DNA of 64,000 nucleotides, from NCBI GenBank assembly GCA_018268835.1, contig JAFDVU010000002.1:26947-90946 (forward strand), in the 5' to 3' direction. Source of the stretch: Acidobacteriota bacterium. GTDB taxonomy: Bacteria; Acidobacteriota; Terriglobia; Bryobacterales; Bryobacteraceae. Positions 26,440 through 34,554 of this stretch are shown in pieces (within the stretch, counting starts at the first letter, position 1; the number at the start of each line of letters is the position of its first letter). The translations under genes were made by a program, and so were the position numbers. The notes under the pieces are model-generated. The model worked only from the letters and a program-made list of their open reading frames with translations, was not told where the DNA came from and did not search any database.

Positions 26440-28137
26440 TTACTCACGGTGCAGAAAGTCGAAATCGCAGCCCAGGTGTGCCTGTGTCACGTGATCCAGG
26501 AACAGCTTGCCGTACCCGCGGGTGTAATGCGGATCCGCCGGCTTCAGCCGCGCGCGGCGGCGCTCCAATTCCTCCAGTCCGACGTGCAGTTCCAGGTTGC
26601 GCCGCGACACGCTCAACGTGATCCGGTCGCCCGTCTCCACCAGGGCGAGCGGTCCGAGGATGGCCGATTCCGGCGAGACGTGCAGCACCACGGTTCCGAA
26701 ACTGGTCCCGCTCATGCGCGCGTCGGAGATGCGTACGCAATCGGCGATTCCGCGCTCGAGCAGCACCTTTGGCATCGGGATGTGGCCCCATTCCGGCATT
26801 CCCGGCGCGCCCTTCGGCCCGCAGCCCTTCATCACCAGCACCGTGTCGCGGTCCAGCGGCAGATCCATGGAATCGATGGTGTCGTGCATCTGCTGGTAAG
26901 TTTCAAACACGTAGGCCGGTCCGGTGTGTTCGCACAATTCGGGCGACGCGGCAGTCTGCTTGAGCACCGCGCCGTCCGGACACAGGTTGCCGCGCAGCAC
27001 CACCGTGCCGCCTTCGCCGAAAATGGGCTCGCCCAGGGGGCGGATCACCTCGCGGTTGTGGCACGGCGCCGCGCCGACGTTCTCCGCCACGCTGCATCCG
27101 TTCACCGTGAGGTTGGCGCCGTGCAGCAGCGGCAGCAGTTCGCGCATCACGGCGGGCACCCCGCCCGCGTAGAAAAAGTCCTCCATCATGTTCTTGCCGC
27201 TGGGCCGGACGTCCACCAGGAACGGGGTGCGCCGCGAGATGCGGTCGAAATCGTCGAGCACGAGTTTGTGCGGTGTCCGCCCCGCGATGGCCAGCAGGTG
27301 TACGACGGCGTTGGTCGATCCGCCCACCGCCATGTCCACCGTGATGGCGTTTTCAAAGGCCTCGCGGGTGAGGATCTTCGAGGGCGCGAGTTCTTCCCGC
27401 ACCATCTCCACGGCGCGCCTGCCGCTGGCCTCGGCGATGGCCAACCGCCGCGCGTCCGGCGCCGGAATCGCCGCCGCGCCGGGCAGCGACATGCCGAGCG
27501 CTTCGGCCACGATCGCCATCGTGGACGCGGTCCCCATCACGGTGCAGTGCCCGGTGCTGCGCACCATGCAGCCTTCGATCTCGAGCAGTTCTTCCGGCGA
27601 GATACGGCCCAAACGGTATTGGTCGAAGATCTTACGCCCGTCGGTGCCCTGCCCGATGATGGCGCCGCGGTAGTTTCCCGCCAGCGACGGGCCTCCGGTC
27701 ACCACCAGCGCGGGCACGTCCGCCGACGCCGCGCCCATCAGCATCGCCGGCGTGGTTTTGTCGCAGCCGGAGAGCAGCACCACGCCGTCCACCGGGTTGG
27801 CGCGGATCGATTCCTCCACGTCCATCGCCATCAGGTTGCGGAACAGCATGGTGGTGGGCTTCATGAACTGCTCGCCCAGCGAGATCACGGGGAATTCCAG
27901 CGGGAAGCCGCCCGCCGACCACACGCCGCGCTTCACCGCGTCCGCGACCACGCGCAGGTGGGAGTTGCAGTTATTCATCTCGCTGAAGGAGTTGCAGATG
28001 CCGATCACCGGCTTGCCGTGGAACGCTTCGCGCGAGACGCCGAGGGCGCGCACGTTCGCCCGCCGCGAGAAATTGTAGTATTCCTTGCCGTTGAACCAGT
28101 TGTAGCTGCGTAGCTTGGTGGGATCGTCGAGTGCCAT
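26440..28137 (-). CDS. IlvD/Edd family dehydratase, probably sugar-acid (pentonate) type
   Basis: The 565-residue dehydratase has the three cysteines that bind the iron-sulfur cluster: Cys57 (NNCNSH), Cys125 (LSGCDKTTPA) and Cys198 (TGHCTVMGTAS). Lys127 is the usual carbamylated metal-ligand position. This spacing (57/125/198) is two residues offset from that of the L-arabinonate dehydratase group of [2Fe-2S] enzymes, which favours a pentonate or related sugar acid over dihydroxyisovalerate. The start segment LRSYNWFNGKEYYNFSRRANVRALG would also fit that branch. Substrate is inferred. Its upstream neighbour on the same strand is the cytochrome c peroxidase gene, 61 bases away, which has no obvious metabolic link. 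Confidence 0.85.
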   Translation of the reverse strand: MALDDPTKLRSYNWFNGKEYYNFSRRANVRALGVSREAFHGKPVIGICNSFSEMNNCNSHLRVVADAVKRGVWSAGGFPLEFPVISLGEQFMKPTTMLFRNLMAMDVEESIRANPVDGVVLLSGCDKTTPAMLMGAASADVPALVVTGGPSLAGNYRGAIIGQGTDGRKIFDQYRLGRISPEELLEIEGCMVRSTGHCTVMGTASTMAIVAEALGMSLPGAAAIPAPDARRLAIAEASGRRAVEMVREELAPSKILTREAFENAITVDMAVGGSTNAVVHLLAIAGRTPHKLVLDDFDRISRRTPFLVDVRPSGKNMMEDFFYAGGVPAVMRELLPLLHGANLTVNGCSVAENVGAAPCHNREVIRPLGEPIFGEGGTVVLRGNLCPDGAVLKQTAASPELCEHTGPAYVFETYQQMHDTIDSMDLPLDRDTVLVMKGCGPKGAPGMPEWGHIPMPKVLLERGIADCVRISDARMSGTSFGTVVLHVSPESAILGPLALVETGDRITLSVSRRNLELHVGLEELERRRARLKPADPHYTRGYGKLFLDHVTQAHLGCDFDFLHRE

Positions 28138-28198
28138 CGAGCCCCATTGTCACGCAATTCGGGGTGCGGCGGCGACGCCGGAACGCGCCGCCCGCGGC

Positions 28199-29212
28199 TT
28201 ACTCCGGCAGTTGCGCCGGAGCGGCGATCTGCTGCCAGCCCTCGCCGCCGAGGGCCTTGAGGAATTCGACCAGGTCGCTTTTGTCCCGCGCGGTGAGGTG
28301 CAGCGGCTTGATCGCCGGATCCAGGTTTCGGTTCGGGATGCCACCCTTGTCGTAGAACTCGATGACATCGGCGAGGGTCTTGAGGGAGCCATCGTGCATG
28401 TAGGGCGCGGTGTGTTCGATCTCGCGCAGCGTCGGCGTCTTGAACGCGCCCCAGTCGCGCGGGTCCCTGGTGACCGCAAATCGACCGGCGTCGGGATCGG
28501 GACGGTCCGTGCCGATGCCGAGATTGTGGTACGAATTCAAAGTGAAGTTCGCGCCCTCGTGGCACTGGTCGCACTTGGCCTTATTGACGAAAACGTTCAT
28601 GCCGCGGACCTGCGCGGCGGTCATTGCCTGCCGATCGCCGGCCAGGTAGCGGTCGTAGGGCGCGTTGCCGCTGATCACCGTGCGCTCGAAGCAGGCGATG
28701 GCCTTGACGATGCGGTCCAGATCCACCGCGTCGCTACCGAAGGCGGCGGCGAACCGCGGCCGGTAGCCGGCGATCCCGCGGATGCGCGCGACCGCCGCCT
28801 CGTGGGTCATCCCCATCTCGACCGGGTTGGCGATGGGCCCCTTGGCCTGCTCTTCGAGCGATGCGGCGCGGCCGTCCCAGAATTGCGCCATGCCGAAGAC
28901 GCGGTTGATCACGGTGGGAGCGCTGCGGGTGCCGTGCTGTCCCTTGATGCCGGTGGAGACGGGCGCGCCGTCCGTAAACGCGGCTTTGGGGTCGTGGCAG
29001 GAGGCGCAGCTTACCGTGCCGTCGGCGGAGAGGCGCGCATCGAAGTAGAGCAGGCGGCCCAGTTCGGCCTTCGCGCGCGAGTAGGGATTGCCGGCCGGCC
29101 AGAACACCGGAGGCAGCCCTCTGGGCGGCTTCGGTGGGGCGTCCGCCGCGCGGGCCGGAAACCAAAAGACCCCAAGTGCGAGCGCCCAGGCCAGGATCCT
29201 GCCGCGGAACAT
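28199..29212 (-). CDS. Di-haem cytochrome c peroxidase (MauG/CcpA family)
   Basis: This 337-residue exported protein has a signal peptide (MFRGRILAWALALGVFWFPARA) and two haem c sites, CASCH at 69-73 and CDQCH at 214-218, in the arrangement of bacterial cytochrome c peroxidases and MauG. Other family landmarks are GRLLYFDARLSADGTVSC and NPVEMGMTHEAAVARI. I chose the ATG at 29212 rather than the start of the longer open frame (29326), because the signal peptide begins there and the 5' part overlaps the upstream gene. It would reduce hydrogen peroxide or oxidise a partner in the periplasm. It lies 4 bases after the stop of the small exported protein gene, so the two form an operon. Confidence 0.88.
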   Translation of the reverse strand: MFRGRILAWALALGVFWFPARAADAPPKPPRGLPPVFWPAGNPYSRAKAELGRLLYFDARLSADGTVSCASCHDPKAAFTDGAPVSTGIKGQHGTRSAPTVINRVFGMAQFWDGRAASLEEQAKGPIANPVEMGMTHEAAVARIRGIAGYRPRFAAAFGSDAVDLDRIVKAIACFERTVISGNAPYDRYLAGDRQAMTAAQVRGMNVFVNKAKCDQCHEGANFTLNSYHNLGIGTDRPDPDAGRFAVTRDPRDWGAFKTPTLREIEHTAPYMHDGSLKTLADVIEFYDKGGIPNRNLDPAIKPLHLTARDKSDLVEFLKALGGEGWQQIAAPAQLPE

Positions 29213-29216
29213 GGTG

Positions 29217-29759
29217 CTACTTCGTGAGGCCCTGCACGTAGATGGCGTTATAGCCGTGGACGCTGGCCTCGGTGCCGCTGACTTCGACGATGTGGCCCAT
29301 GTGCTCGGAGGCGGACGCACGCGCATCCACGCCGCCGTCGCGCCGCGGGTCGTGCTCTTCCGGCATCAGCATGTAGAGCGCGCCGGTGCGGGTGAGCAGG
29401 CCGATGGGCTGGCCGTTGTTCACGCACTTCTGCCCGCAGGCGCGATGCTTTTCACCGTGCTTGCCGAGTTGGAGGTAGCACGAAAAGTCGACGATCTCCC
29501 CGACCGCGGTGATCGGCCGCCCCGGTTGCGGCTTGCTGTTGACGCCCGCCGCGACTGTGGTCTGGCTCCACGGCTCAGCCGGCTTCACGCCGATTTTGGC
29601 CATGGGCTTGTCCCACGTGCCGCCGTCGGCGCCCACGGTCATTTCCGGGTGCAGAATGCCGCTCTTGGGCGCTGCTTTGGGAGCTTCCTTTTTCTCCTGC
29701 GCCACCAGGCCGATGGCCGCAAGAATAGCGATAGCCGTAACGGTTGCTTTGCGTTTCAC
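29217..29759 (-). CDS. Exported Cys-containing protein of unknown function, linked to cytochrome c peroxidase
   Basis: The 180-residue product begins at GTG (29759), with AGGGG 6 bases upstream and a signal peptide of about 20 residues (KRKATVTAIAILAAIGLVAQ). The core has a Cys pattern, VDFSCYLQLGKHGEKHRACGQKC, split as VDFSC at the start, RAC 15 residues on and QKC four further. The following GQPIGLLTRTGALYML suggests a small OB-like or metal-binding fold. I do not know a name for this family. Coupling to the peroxidase gene 4 bases downstream suggests an electron-transfer or maturation partner in the periplasm. Confidence 0.7.
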   Translation of the reverse strand: MKRKATVTAIAILAAIGLVAQEKKEAPKAAPKSGILHPEMTVGADGGTWDKPMAKIGVKPAEPWSQTTVAAGVNSKPQPGRPITAVGEIVDFSCYLQLGKHGEKHRACGQKCVNNGQPIGLLTRTGALYMLMPEEHDPRRDGGVDARASASEHMGHIVEVSGTEASVHGYNAIYVQGLTK

Positions 29760-29835
29760 GGTGTTCCCCTCTGTGAGAATGTAGCACACCCGGCGGGCGG
29801 GACACGCGCGCTCGCCGTGGTTCAGCGGAAACCGT

Positions 29836-32064
29836 TTACTCCCCGGCGTGCGGGCGCGCCACTTCGTCGCGCACTTCCACGAGCACGTCGGCGGCGCGCC
29901 CCGCGGACAGGTCGCGTTCCAGGCGGCGCAGAGCCACTCCGATCACGTCGCGATGATGCAGCGCGGCGCCGGGACCCTGCGCGCTCAAATCCAGCCACAG
30001 GCGGTGCACCCGGTCGATGTCCTCCGGCCAGAGGCGCGGCGGATGCGGGCCGAGGTTGAAAAATGTCGGATCCTTGGCTTCGGAAACCAGTTCGAGCGAG
30101 AGCGACGGGCGCGGCGCGGGCAATTCCTCCCACGCCTGGCCCACCACCTGGCCCTGTTCCGAGGCGGTATAGCGGGGCGAGAGTCCCATCACAATGCGGG
30201 AAGAGCGCAGCCGCGCCGCGGTCTGCACCACGGTGCGGATGGGGTCGGTGCCTGGCACTACCATCAGTTCGACGTGCTTGCCTGCCTTCTCCGCGAGCGT
30301 GACCACGCTGGAAAACAACTGCTGCTCGGCCCGGGAGAAGATCTGATCGACCTCCAGCGTGTCGCCCGCCTTGGGGTTCAGCATGCGGACCGACAGCACC
30401 ACGATATCCATCTTGCGCGTGTCGGTCTTGGCGAGAATGCGCTCCAGGTGGAACAAGCGATTCGGATTGCGGATGGCGACGAGCACGTTGCCGGGTCGGA
30501 CGCGGACGGTGTCCGGCGTGACTTCGGGGTGGGAATCGAGGAGGAACTTCTCGAGTTCGCCGTGCTGTCCGCCGCCGTGGCGGCGCCGGTTGGCGCGCTC
30601 GGAGAGTTCGAACACCGTGAAGAACGCTAGCGTGAAGCTGACGCCGGAAATGGTGGCGACCTTTTTGGTCATGACATTGACGATGGCCAGCAGGAACAGC
30701 ATCAGGGTCACCAGCGCCAGACCCAGCGGGATTTCTGTATTGCCGACGCGGAAGTTAAGCGGCACCTTCCACTCGCGCGCATTGGGCAGCTTGTAGCGCA
30801 GCACGAGCACGGAGAGGCCCTTCATGGCGAAGCTCCAGACCACGCCGAACGCGTACGCTTCGCCCAACATGTAGACGTCGCCGCGGCTGATCAGGATCGT
30901 GACCAACTGCAGGATCACGATCAGGTTGATCATGCGGTTGGTGGTGCCGAACTTGCGGTGCGGGTGGCGGAACCAGTCGGGCAGCACCCCGTCCTCGGCC
31001 ACGCGATTGAGCACGCCGTTGGAACCGATGATCGCGGTATTGACGGCGCCGGCCAGAATCAGGGTACCAACCAGCACGACGAACGCGTGGAACAGCAACT
31101 TCAACGGGGTGGGGCCCACCAGGTACATGGAGAGGCCGCCGATCAGGTTGTCCAGGAAGCCCTTGCGCGCCGAGTCGGGAATGATCATCACGGCGAAGAA
31201 AGAGACCAGCGAAGTGAACAACAGGCTGTAAAGGAAGATGACCAGGCCGGCGCGCTCCAGGTTCTTGAGCTTGGGATGCGCGATTTCGCGGTTCACCTGG
31301 GCCAGGCTCTCCTCGCCGCTCATCGCCAGCAGGGAATGGCCCAGACCCACCAGGATTGCCAGCAGGGTGAAGGCGCGCACCAGGCTTTCCGGCAGCCAGC
31401 CGACGCTCTCCGGATTGAGTTGCAGGTTGCCGCGGGTGGGCAGCGGCGGCAGATGCGCTCCGCCGGGCTGCACGGCCAGTGTGACGCAGCACCAGACAAT
31501 CAGGATCACCACCATGACGGTAGTGATCTGCATGATGCGCAGCGCCTTCTCGCTGGACTCGTGCATCCCGATAATGTTCTTGCGCCAGAAGTAGACGGTG
31601 ACCACGGCGGCAAACAGAGCGGCAAAGCCGGGCGGTGAAACGTGCCAAGCCGGGCGATGGAAATAATCGCCGGCTTCGTTGATGAGTCCGCCCAGGTAGA
31701 GCCCCGCGCTGACGCCGCTGATGGGGCCGGTGAGCACGTAATCGAACATCAGGGCCGACACCGAAAACTTGGCCAGAGTGCCGCCCATGGCTTCGCGCAC
31801 GACGCGGTATACGCCGCCGCGCACGAACATGCTGCAACTCTCAATGTAGATGGCGCGGACCGCGTAGGAAAAGAGCATGATCGCCAGGATGAACCACGGC
31901 GCGGACTTGCCTACCGCGGTTTCGGCGATGCCTCCGACGTAGTAGGCGCTGCTGGCGAGATCGCTGAGCACAATTGCCGCGGCGCGCCAGAAGGAAATGA
32001 AGGAAAGCATTACGGTTCCGGCAACGACGACTTTTGTCGTTACGGACCGATCGGCGGGGGTCAA
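29836..32064 (-). CDS. APC-superfamily permease with long cytosolic C-terminal domain
   Basis: The 742-residue protein has about twelve membrane helices in its first 470 residues, typical of amino-acid-polyamine-organocation permeases (the unwound helix-1 region SDLASSAYYVGGIAE, and the motif GEESLAQVNREIAHPK). It is followed by about 270 soluble residues rather than ending at the last helix. The tail has VLVAIRNPNRLFHLERILAK and IVVLSVRMLNPKAGD, then a segment RSSRIVMGLSPRYTASEQGQ, resembling a universal-stress-protein fold. The start is TTG at 32064, with AGGAG 8 bases upstream, as no ATG or GTG is in frame near it. It is likely an amino-acid importer whose tail may sense nucleotides or regulate transport. 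Confidence 0.8.
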   Translation of the reverse strand: MTPADRSVTTKVVVAGTVMLSFISFWRAAAIVLSDLASSAYYVGGIAETAVGKSAPWFILAIMLFSYAVRAIYIESCSMFVRGGVYRVVREAMGGTLAKFSVSALMFDYVLTGPISGVSAGLYLGGLINEAGDYFHRPAWHVSPPGFAALFAAVVTVYFWRKNIIGMHESSEKALRIMQITTVMVVILIVWCCVTLAVQPGGAHLPPLPTRGNLQLNPESVGWLPESLVRAFTLLAILVGLGHSLLAMSGEESLAQVNREIAHPKLKNLERAGLVIFLYSLLFTSLVSFFAVMIIPDSARKGFLDNLIGGLSMYLVGPTPLKLLFHAFVVLVGTLILAGAVNTAIIGSNGVLNRVAEDGVLPDWFRHPHRKFGTTNRMINLIVILQLVTILISRGDVYMLGEAYAFGVVWSFAMKGLSVLVLRYKLPNAREWKVPLNFRVGNTEIPLGLALVTLMLFLLAIVNVMTKKVATISGVSFTLAFFTVFELSERANRRRHGGGQHGELEKFLLDSHPEVTPDTVRVRPGNVLVAIRNPNRLFHLERILAKTDTRKMDIVVLSVRMLNPKAGDTLEVDQIFSRAEQQLFSSVVTLAEKAGKHVELMVVPGTDPIRTVVQTAARLRSSRIVMGLSPRYTASEQGQVVGQAWEELPAPRPSLSLELVSEAKDPTFFNLGPHPPRLWPEDIDRVHRLWLDLSAQGPGAALHHRDVIGVALRRLERDLSAGRAADVLVEVRDEVARPHAGE

Positions 32065-32214
32065 AATGAAAGTCTCCTAGAGTACAATTTTGTGCGGCTC
32101 AGGGGTTAAGAAGTCGCTTAGAAGGCGTAAAGAATTCATTAGGACGCCCCGCGAAGCACGGATTCCGACGCGCTGGTATGATTGGGGTGTAAACCACGTT
32201 TTCCCGGAGGTCCC

Positions 32215-33510
32215 ATGGCGGACGAAATGAAGAGGCGAGACTTTTTGAAGGCGGCCGCGATCGCCGCCGGTCCGGCGGTCATCTCGGCGCGCGGCGCGAA
32301 TGACAAGATCAATATCGGCTGGATCGGCGTTGGCACGCGCGGCAACGCGGCCATCGACTGGCTGCACACCGCCGCGCCGAACGACGTGCAGATCACGAGC
32401 ATCTGCGATACCTACGACGGGTACATCGCGCGCGCCAAGGATCGAGTCAAGACCATTTGGGGCAACACGCCGGACGCGTACAAAGACTTTCACGATCTGC
32501 TTGCGAAGAAGGATATCGACGCGGTTTACATCATGACGCCGGAGCACCTCCACCACGAGATGGCGGTCGCAGCGCTTAAGGCGGGCAAGCACGTCTACGT
32601 GGAAAAGCCGCTGGCGCACACCATCGATGAGGGCTTCGACATCGTCAAGGTGTGGGAGCAATCGAAGAAGATTTGCCAGGTCGGCACGCAGAACCGCAGT
32701 TCGTCGTTGTACAAGAAGGCGAAGGAACTGATCCAGCAGGGCATGGTGGGCGACGTACATTTCGTGCGCGCGTTCTGGTACCGCAACGGGCTTCCCGACC
32801 AGCCCTCGTGGCGCTACGTGATTCCGGCCGACACGAATACGCAGAATACGGACTGGCCGCGATTCCTGGGTCCGGCGCCGAAGCGGCCGTGGGATCCGCA
32901 CCGCTACTTCCAATGGCGCCTCTACTGGGATTATTCGGGCGGCATTTCGACCGACCTGCTCGTGCACCAGACCGACATCGTCAACTTCATGCTTAGTAAG
33001 ACGGTGCCGGCGAGTTGCATCGCCAGCGGCGGCGTCTACCGCTGGACTGTGAACGACGACCGCGACGTCCCTGATACCCTGAGCGCGATCTACGACTACT
33101 CCGATAAGCTGCAGGTCAACTACAGCTGCTACCTGGGCAACGAGTACTTCGGCTACGGCGAAGAGATCTGCGGCAACGAAGGCACCATCCGGGTGATGAA
33201 CCGGACCGACCTGTATTTCGAACCGGAGACGTACAACTCGCGCCGCCCGGGCGCGCAGAACCGCGCGCCGGAGCCGATCCGCTCGCGCAAGGCGCTGCAC
33301 ATCAACGGTCCCGAGGAGTACAAGGAAGTCGACGGCGCCATCAATCACTTCAAGAACTTCATCCAGGCGATTCTCGGCAAGGAGCAGGTGATCGCTCCGC
33401 CGCCGGTCGGGCAGCAGGCCGCCATCAGCGGCCACATGGCCACCCTGGCGTACAAGAACCAGAAGAAAGTCCTGTGGGACGACGCCAACCGTAAGGTGCG
33501 ATACATCTAG
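32215..33510 (+). CDS. Gfo/Idh/MocA family oxidoreductase, Tat-exported
   Basis: The 431-residue protein begins with a twin-arginine signal (MKRRDFLKAAAIAAGPAV). It has an NAD(P)-binding Rossmann domain (INIGWIGVGTRGN, EKPLAHTIDEG) and the C-terminal Gfo/Idh/MocA sheet domain. CGNEGTIRVMNRTDLYFE and DGAINHFKNFIQAI are also typical. I chose the ATG at 32215, which has CGGAGG about 5 bases upstream; the open frame extends 11 codons further without a ribosome site. Export of an NAD-linked enzyme is usual for this subgroup in Acidobacteria and Planctomycetes, where it probably acts on sugars in the periplasm with tightly bound cofactor. The substrate is unknown. Confidence 0.85.
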   Translation: MADEMKRRDFLKAAAIAAGPAVISARGANDKINIGWIGVGTRGNAAIDWLHTAAPNDVQITSICDTYDGYIARAKDRVKTIWGNTPDAYKDFHDLLAKKDIDAVYIMTPEHLHHEMAVAALKAGKHVYVEKPLAHTIDEGFDIVKVWEQSKKICQVGTQNRSSSLYKKAKELIQQGMVGDVHFVRAFWYRNGLPDQPSWRYVIPADTNTQNTDWPRFLGPAPKRPWDPHRYFQWRLYWDYSGGISTDLLVHQTDIVNFMLSKTVPASCIASGGVYRWTVNDDRDVPDTLSAIYDYSDKLQVNYSCYLGNEYFGYGEEICGNEGTIRVMNRTDLYFEPETYNSRRPGAQNRAPEPIRSRKALHINGPEEYKEVDGAINHFKNFIQAILGKEQVIAPPPVGQQAAISGHMATLAYKNQKKVLWDDANRKVRYI

Positions 33511-33523
33511 CGCGCGTCTTCCC

Positions 33524-34549
33524 ATGGCTGCCAGCGCCACAGCGCCCGCGCCCTCCGGCGCGGGCTTTTCTTCCAGGTGGATCATCGGCCGGAGCGTGGA
33601 CCTTGGGCTGGTGATCGGCAGCGCGCTGGCGGGGTACGTCTACCTGCTCCTGTTCACCGCGCTGCACGTGAAGGCATCCTGCCTGTGGTGGTTCTGGAGC
33701 ATCGCCTTCGACGGCACCCACATTTTCGCCATGACCACCCGCACGTACTTCGACCGCGAAGCGCGGGCGCGGAACGCGCGGCTGTTCTGGGGCAGCGCGG
33801 CGGTGTTCTTTCTGTCGGGTCCGCTGCTTGTGCTGGCCGGGCAGAAGGGACTGCTCGCGCTATCGGTCGGGGTGTGGGCATATTATCACGTGATCCGACA
33901 GCACTACGGGTTCATGGTGCTGTACAAGGTGAAGAATCGCGACCTCGGTCGGTTGGATAACGCGCTGGATCGCTTGCTGCTGGGCGTGATGACGGTCGCG
34001 GCGCCGTTCCACCGCTTCTTCATCCACCACCCCGAGGAACTCGGCCTGAAGCTGGCGTTCCCGCGCTTCGAGCCCGCGATGTGGGCGATCGTCGCGGCCA
34101 CCGGCGTGGCGTGGCTGGCGCGGCAGTGGATGCGCTATCGCGCGGGCGAAGCCGCGGACCTGCCCAAGTACCTGCTGCTGCTGGCCGTGATCCCGCTGCA
34201 CTTCGTCACGTTTGCGTACCTGAGCTGGCAGGCGGCGGTGCCCACCGTGACCATCGTGCACAACCTGCAGTATCACGCGCTGGTGTGGTTCCACAACCGC
34301 AACCGTTACGGCGGCGATGCGCGCTTCGGACGCGTGCCCGCGGCAGTGAGCCGGAGCCTGGCGGCGTATCTGGCGATCGGCCTCGCCTTCAGCCTGCTCT
34401 ACCGCGTCCCGGGATTCGAACTGGGACAGGTGAGCGACCTCGCCTTCGGCCTCTTCTGCGGTTTCGGCCTGACGCACTACTACCTGGACAGCCGCATTTG
34501 GCGCGTGCGCCACGACCCCGGGCTTCGGCAGGCGCTGCAACTGGCATAG
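33524..34549 (+). CDS. Histidine-rich integral membrane protein of unknown function
   Basis: The 341-residue protein has about eight hydrophobic helices. His residues recur at helix ends: FDGTHIFAMTTRTYFD, AYYHVIRQHYGF, FHRFFIHHPEE, VHNLQYHALVWFHNRNRY and GLTHYYLDSRIWRVRHDP. Such spacing (HxxxxH, HxxxH, HYxxD) resembles membrane metalloenzymes such as di-iron desaturase-like proteins, though I do not recognise a specific family. The gene starts 14 bases after the oxidoreductase stop, so both may be co-transcribed. The two face the large propeller gene's 3' end. The metal-site idea is inference from residue pattern. Confidence 0.65.
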   Translation: MAASATAPAPSGAGFSSRWIIGRSVDLGLVIGSALAGYVYLLLFTALHVKASCLWWFWSIAFDGTHIFAMTTRTYFDREARARNARLFWGSAAVFFLSGPLLVLAGQKGLLALSVGVWAYYHVIRQHYGFMVLYKVKNRDLGRLDNALDRLLLGVMTVAAPFHRFFIHHPEELGLKLAFPRFEPAMWAIVAATGVAWLARQWMRYRAGEAADLPKYLLLLAVIPLHFVTFAYLSWQAAVPTVTIVHNLQYHALVWFHNRNRYGGDARFGRVPAAVSRSLAAYLAIGLAFSLLYRVPGFELGQVSDLAFGLFCGFGLTHYYLDSRIWRVRHDPGLRQALQLA

Positions 34550-34554
34550 CGCCA

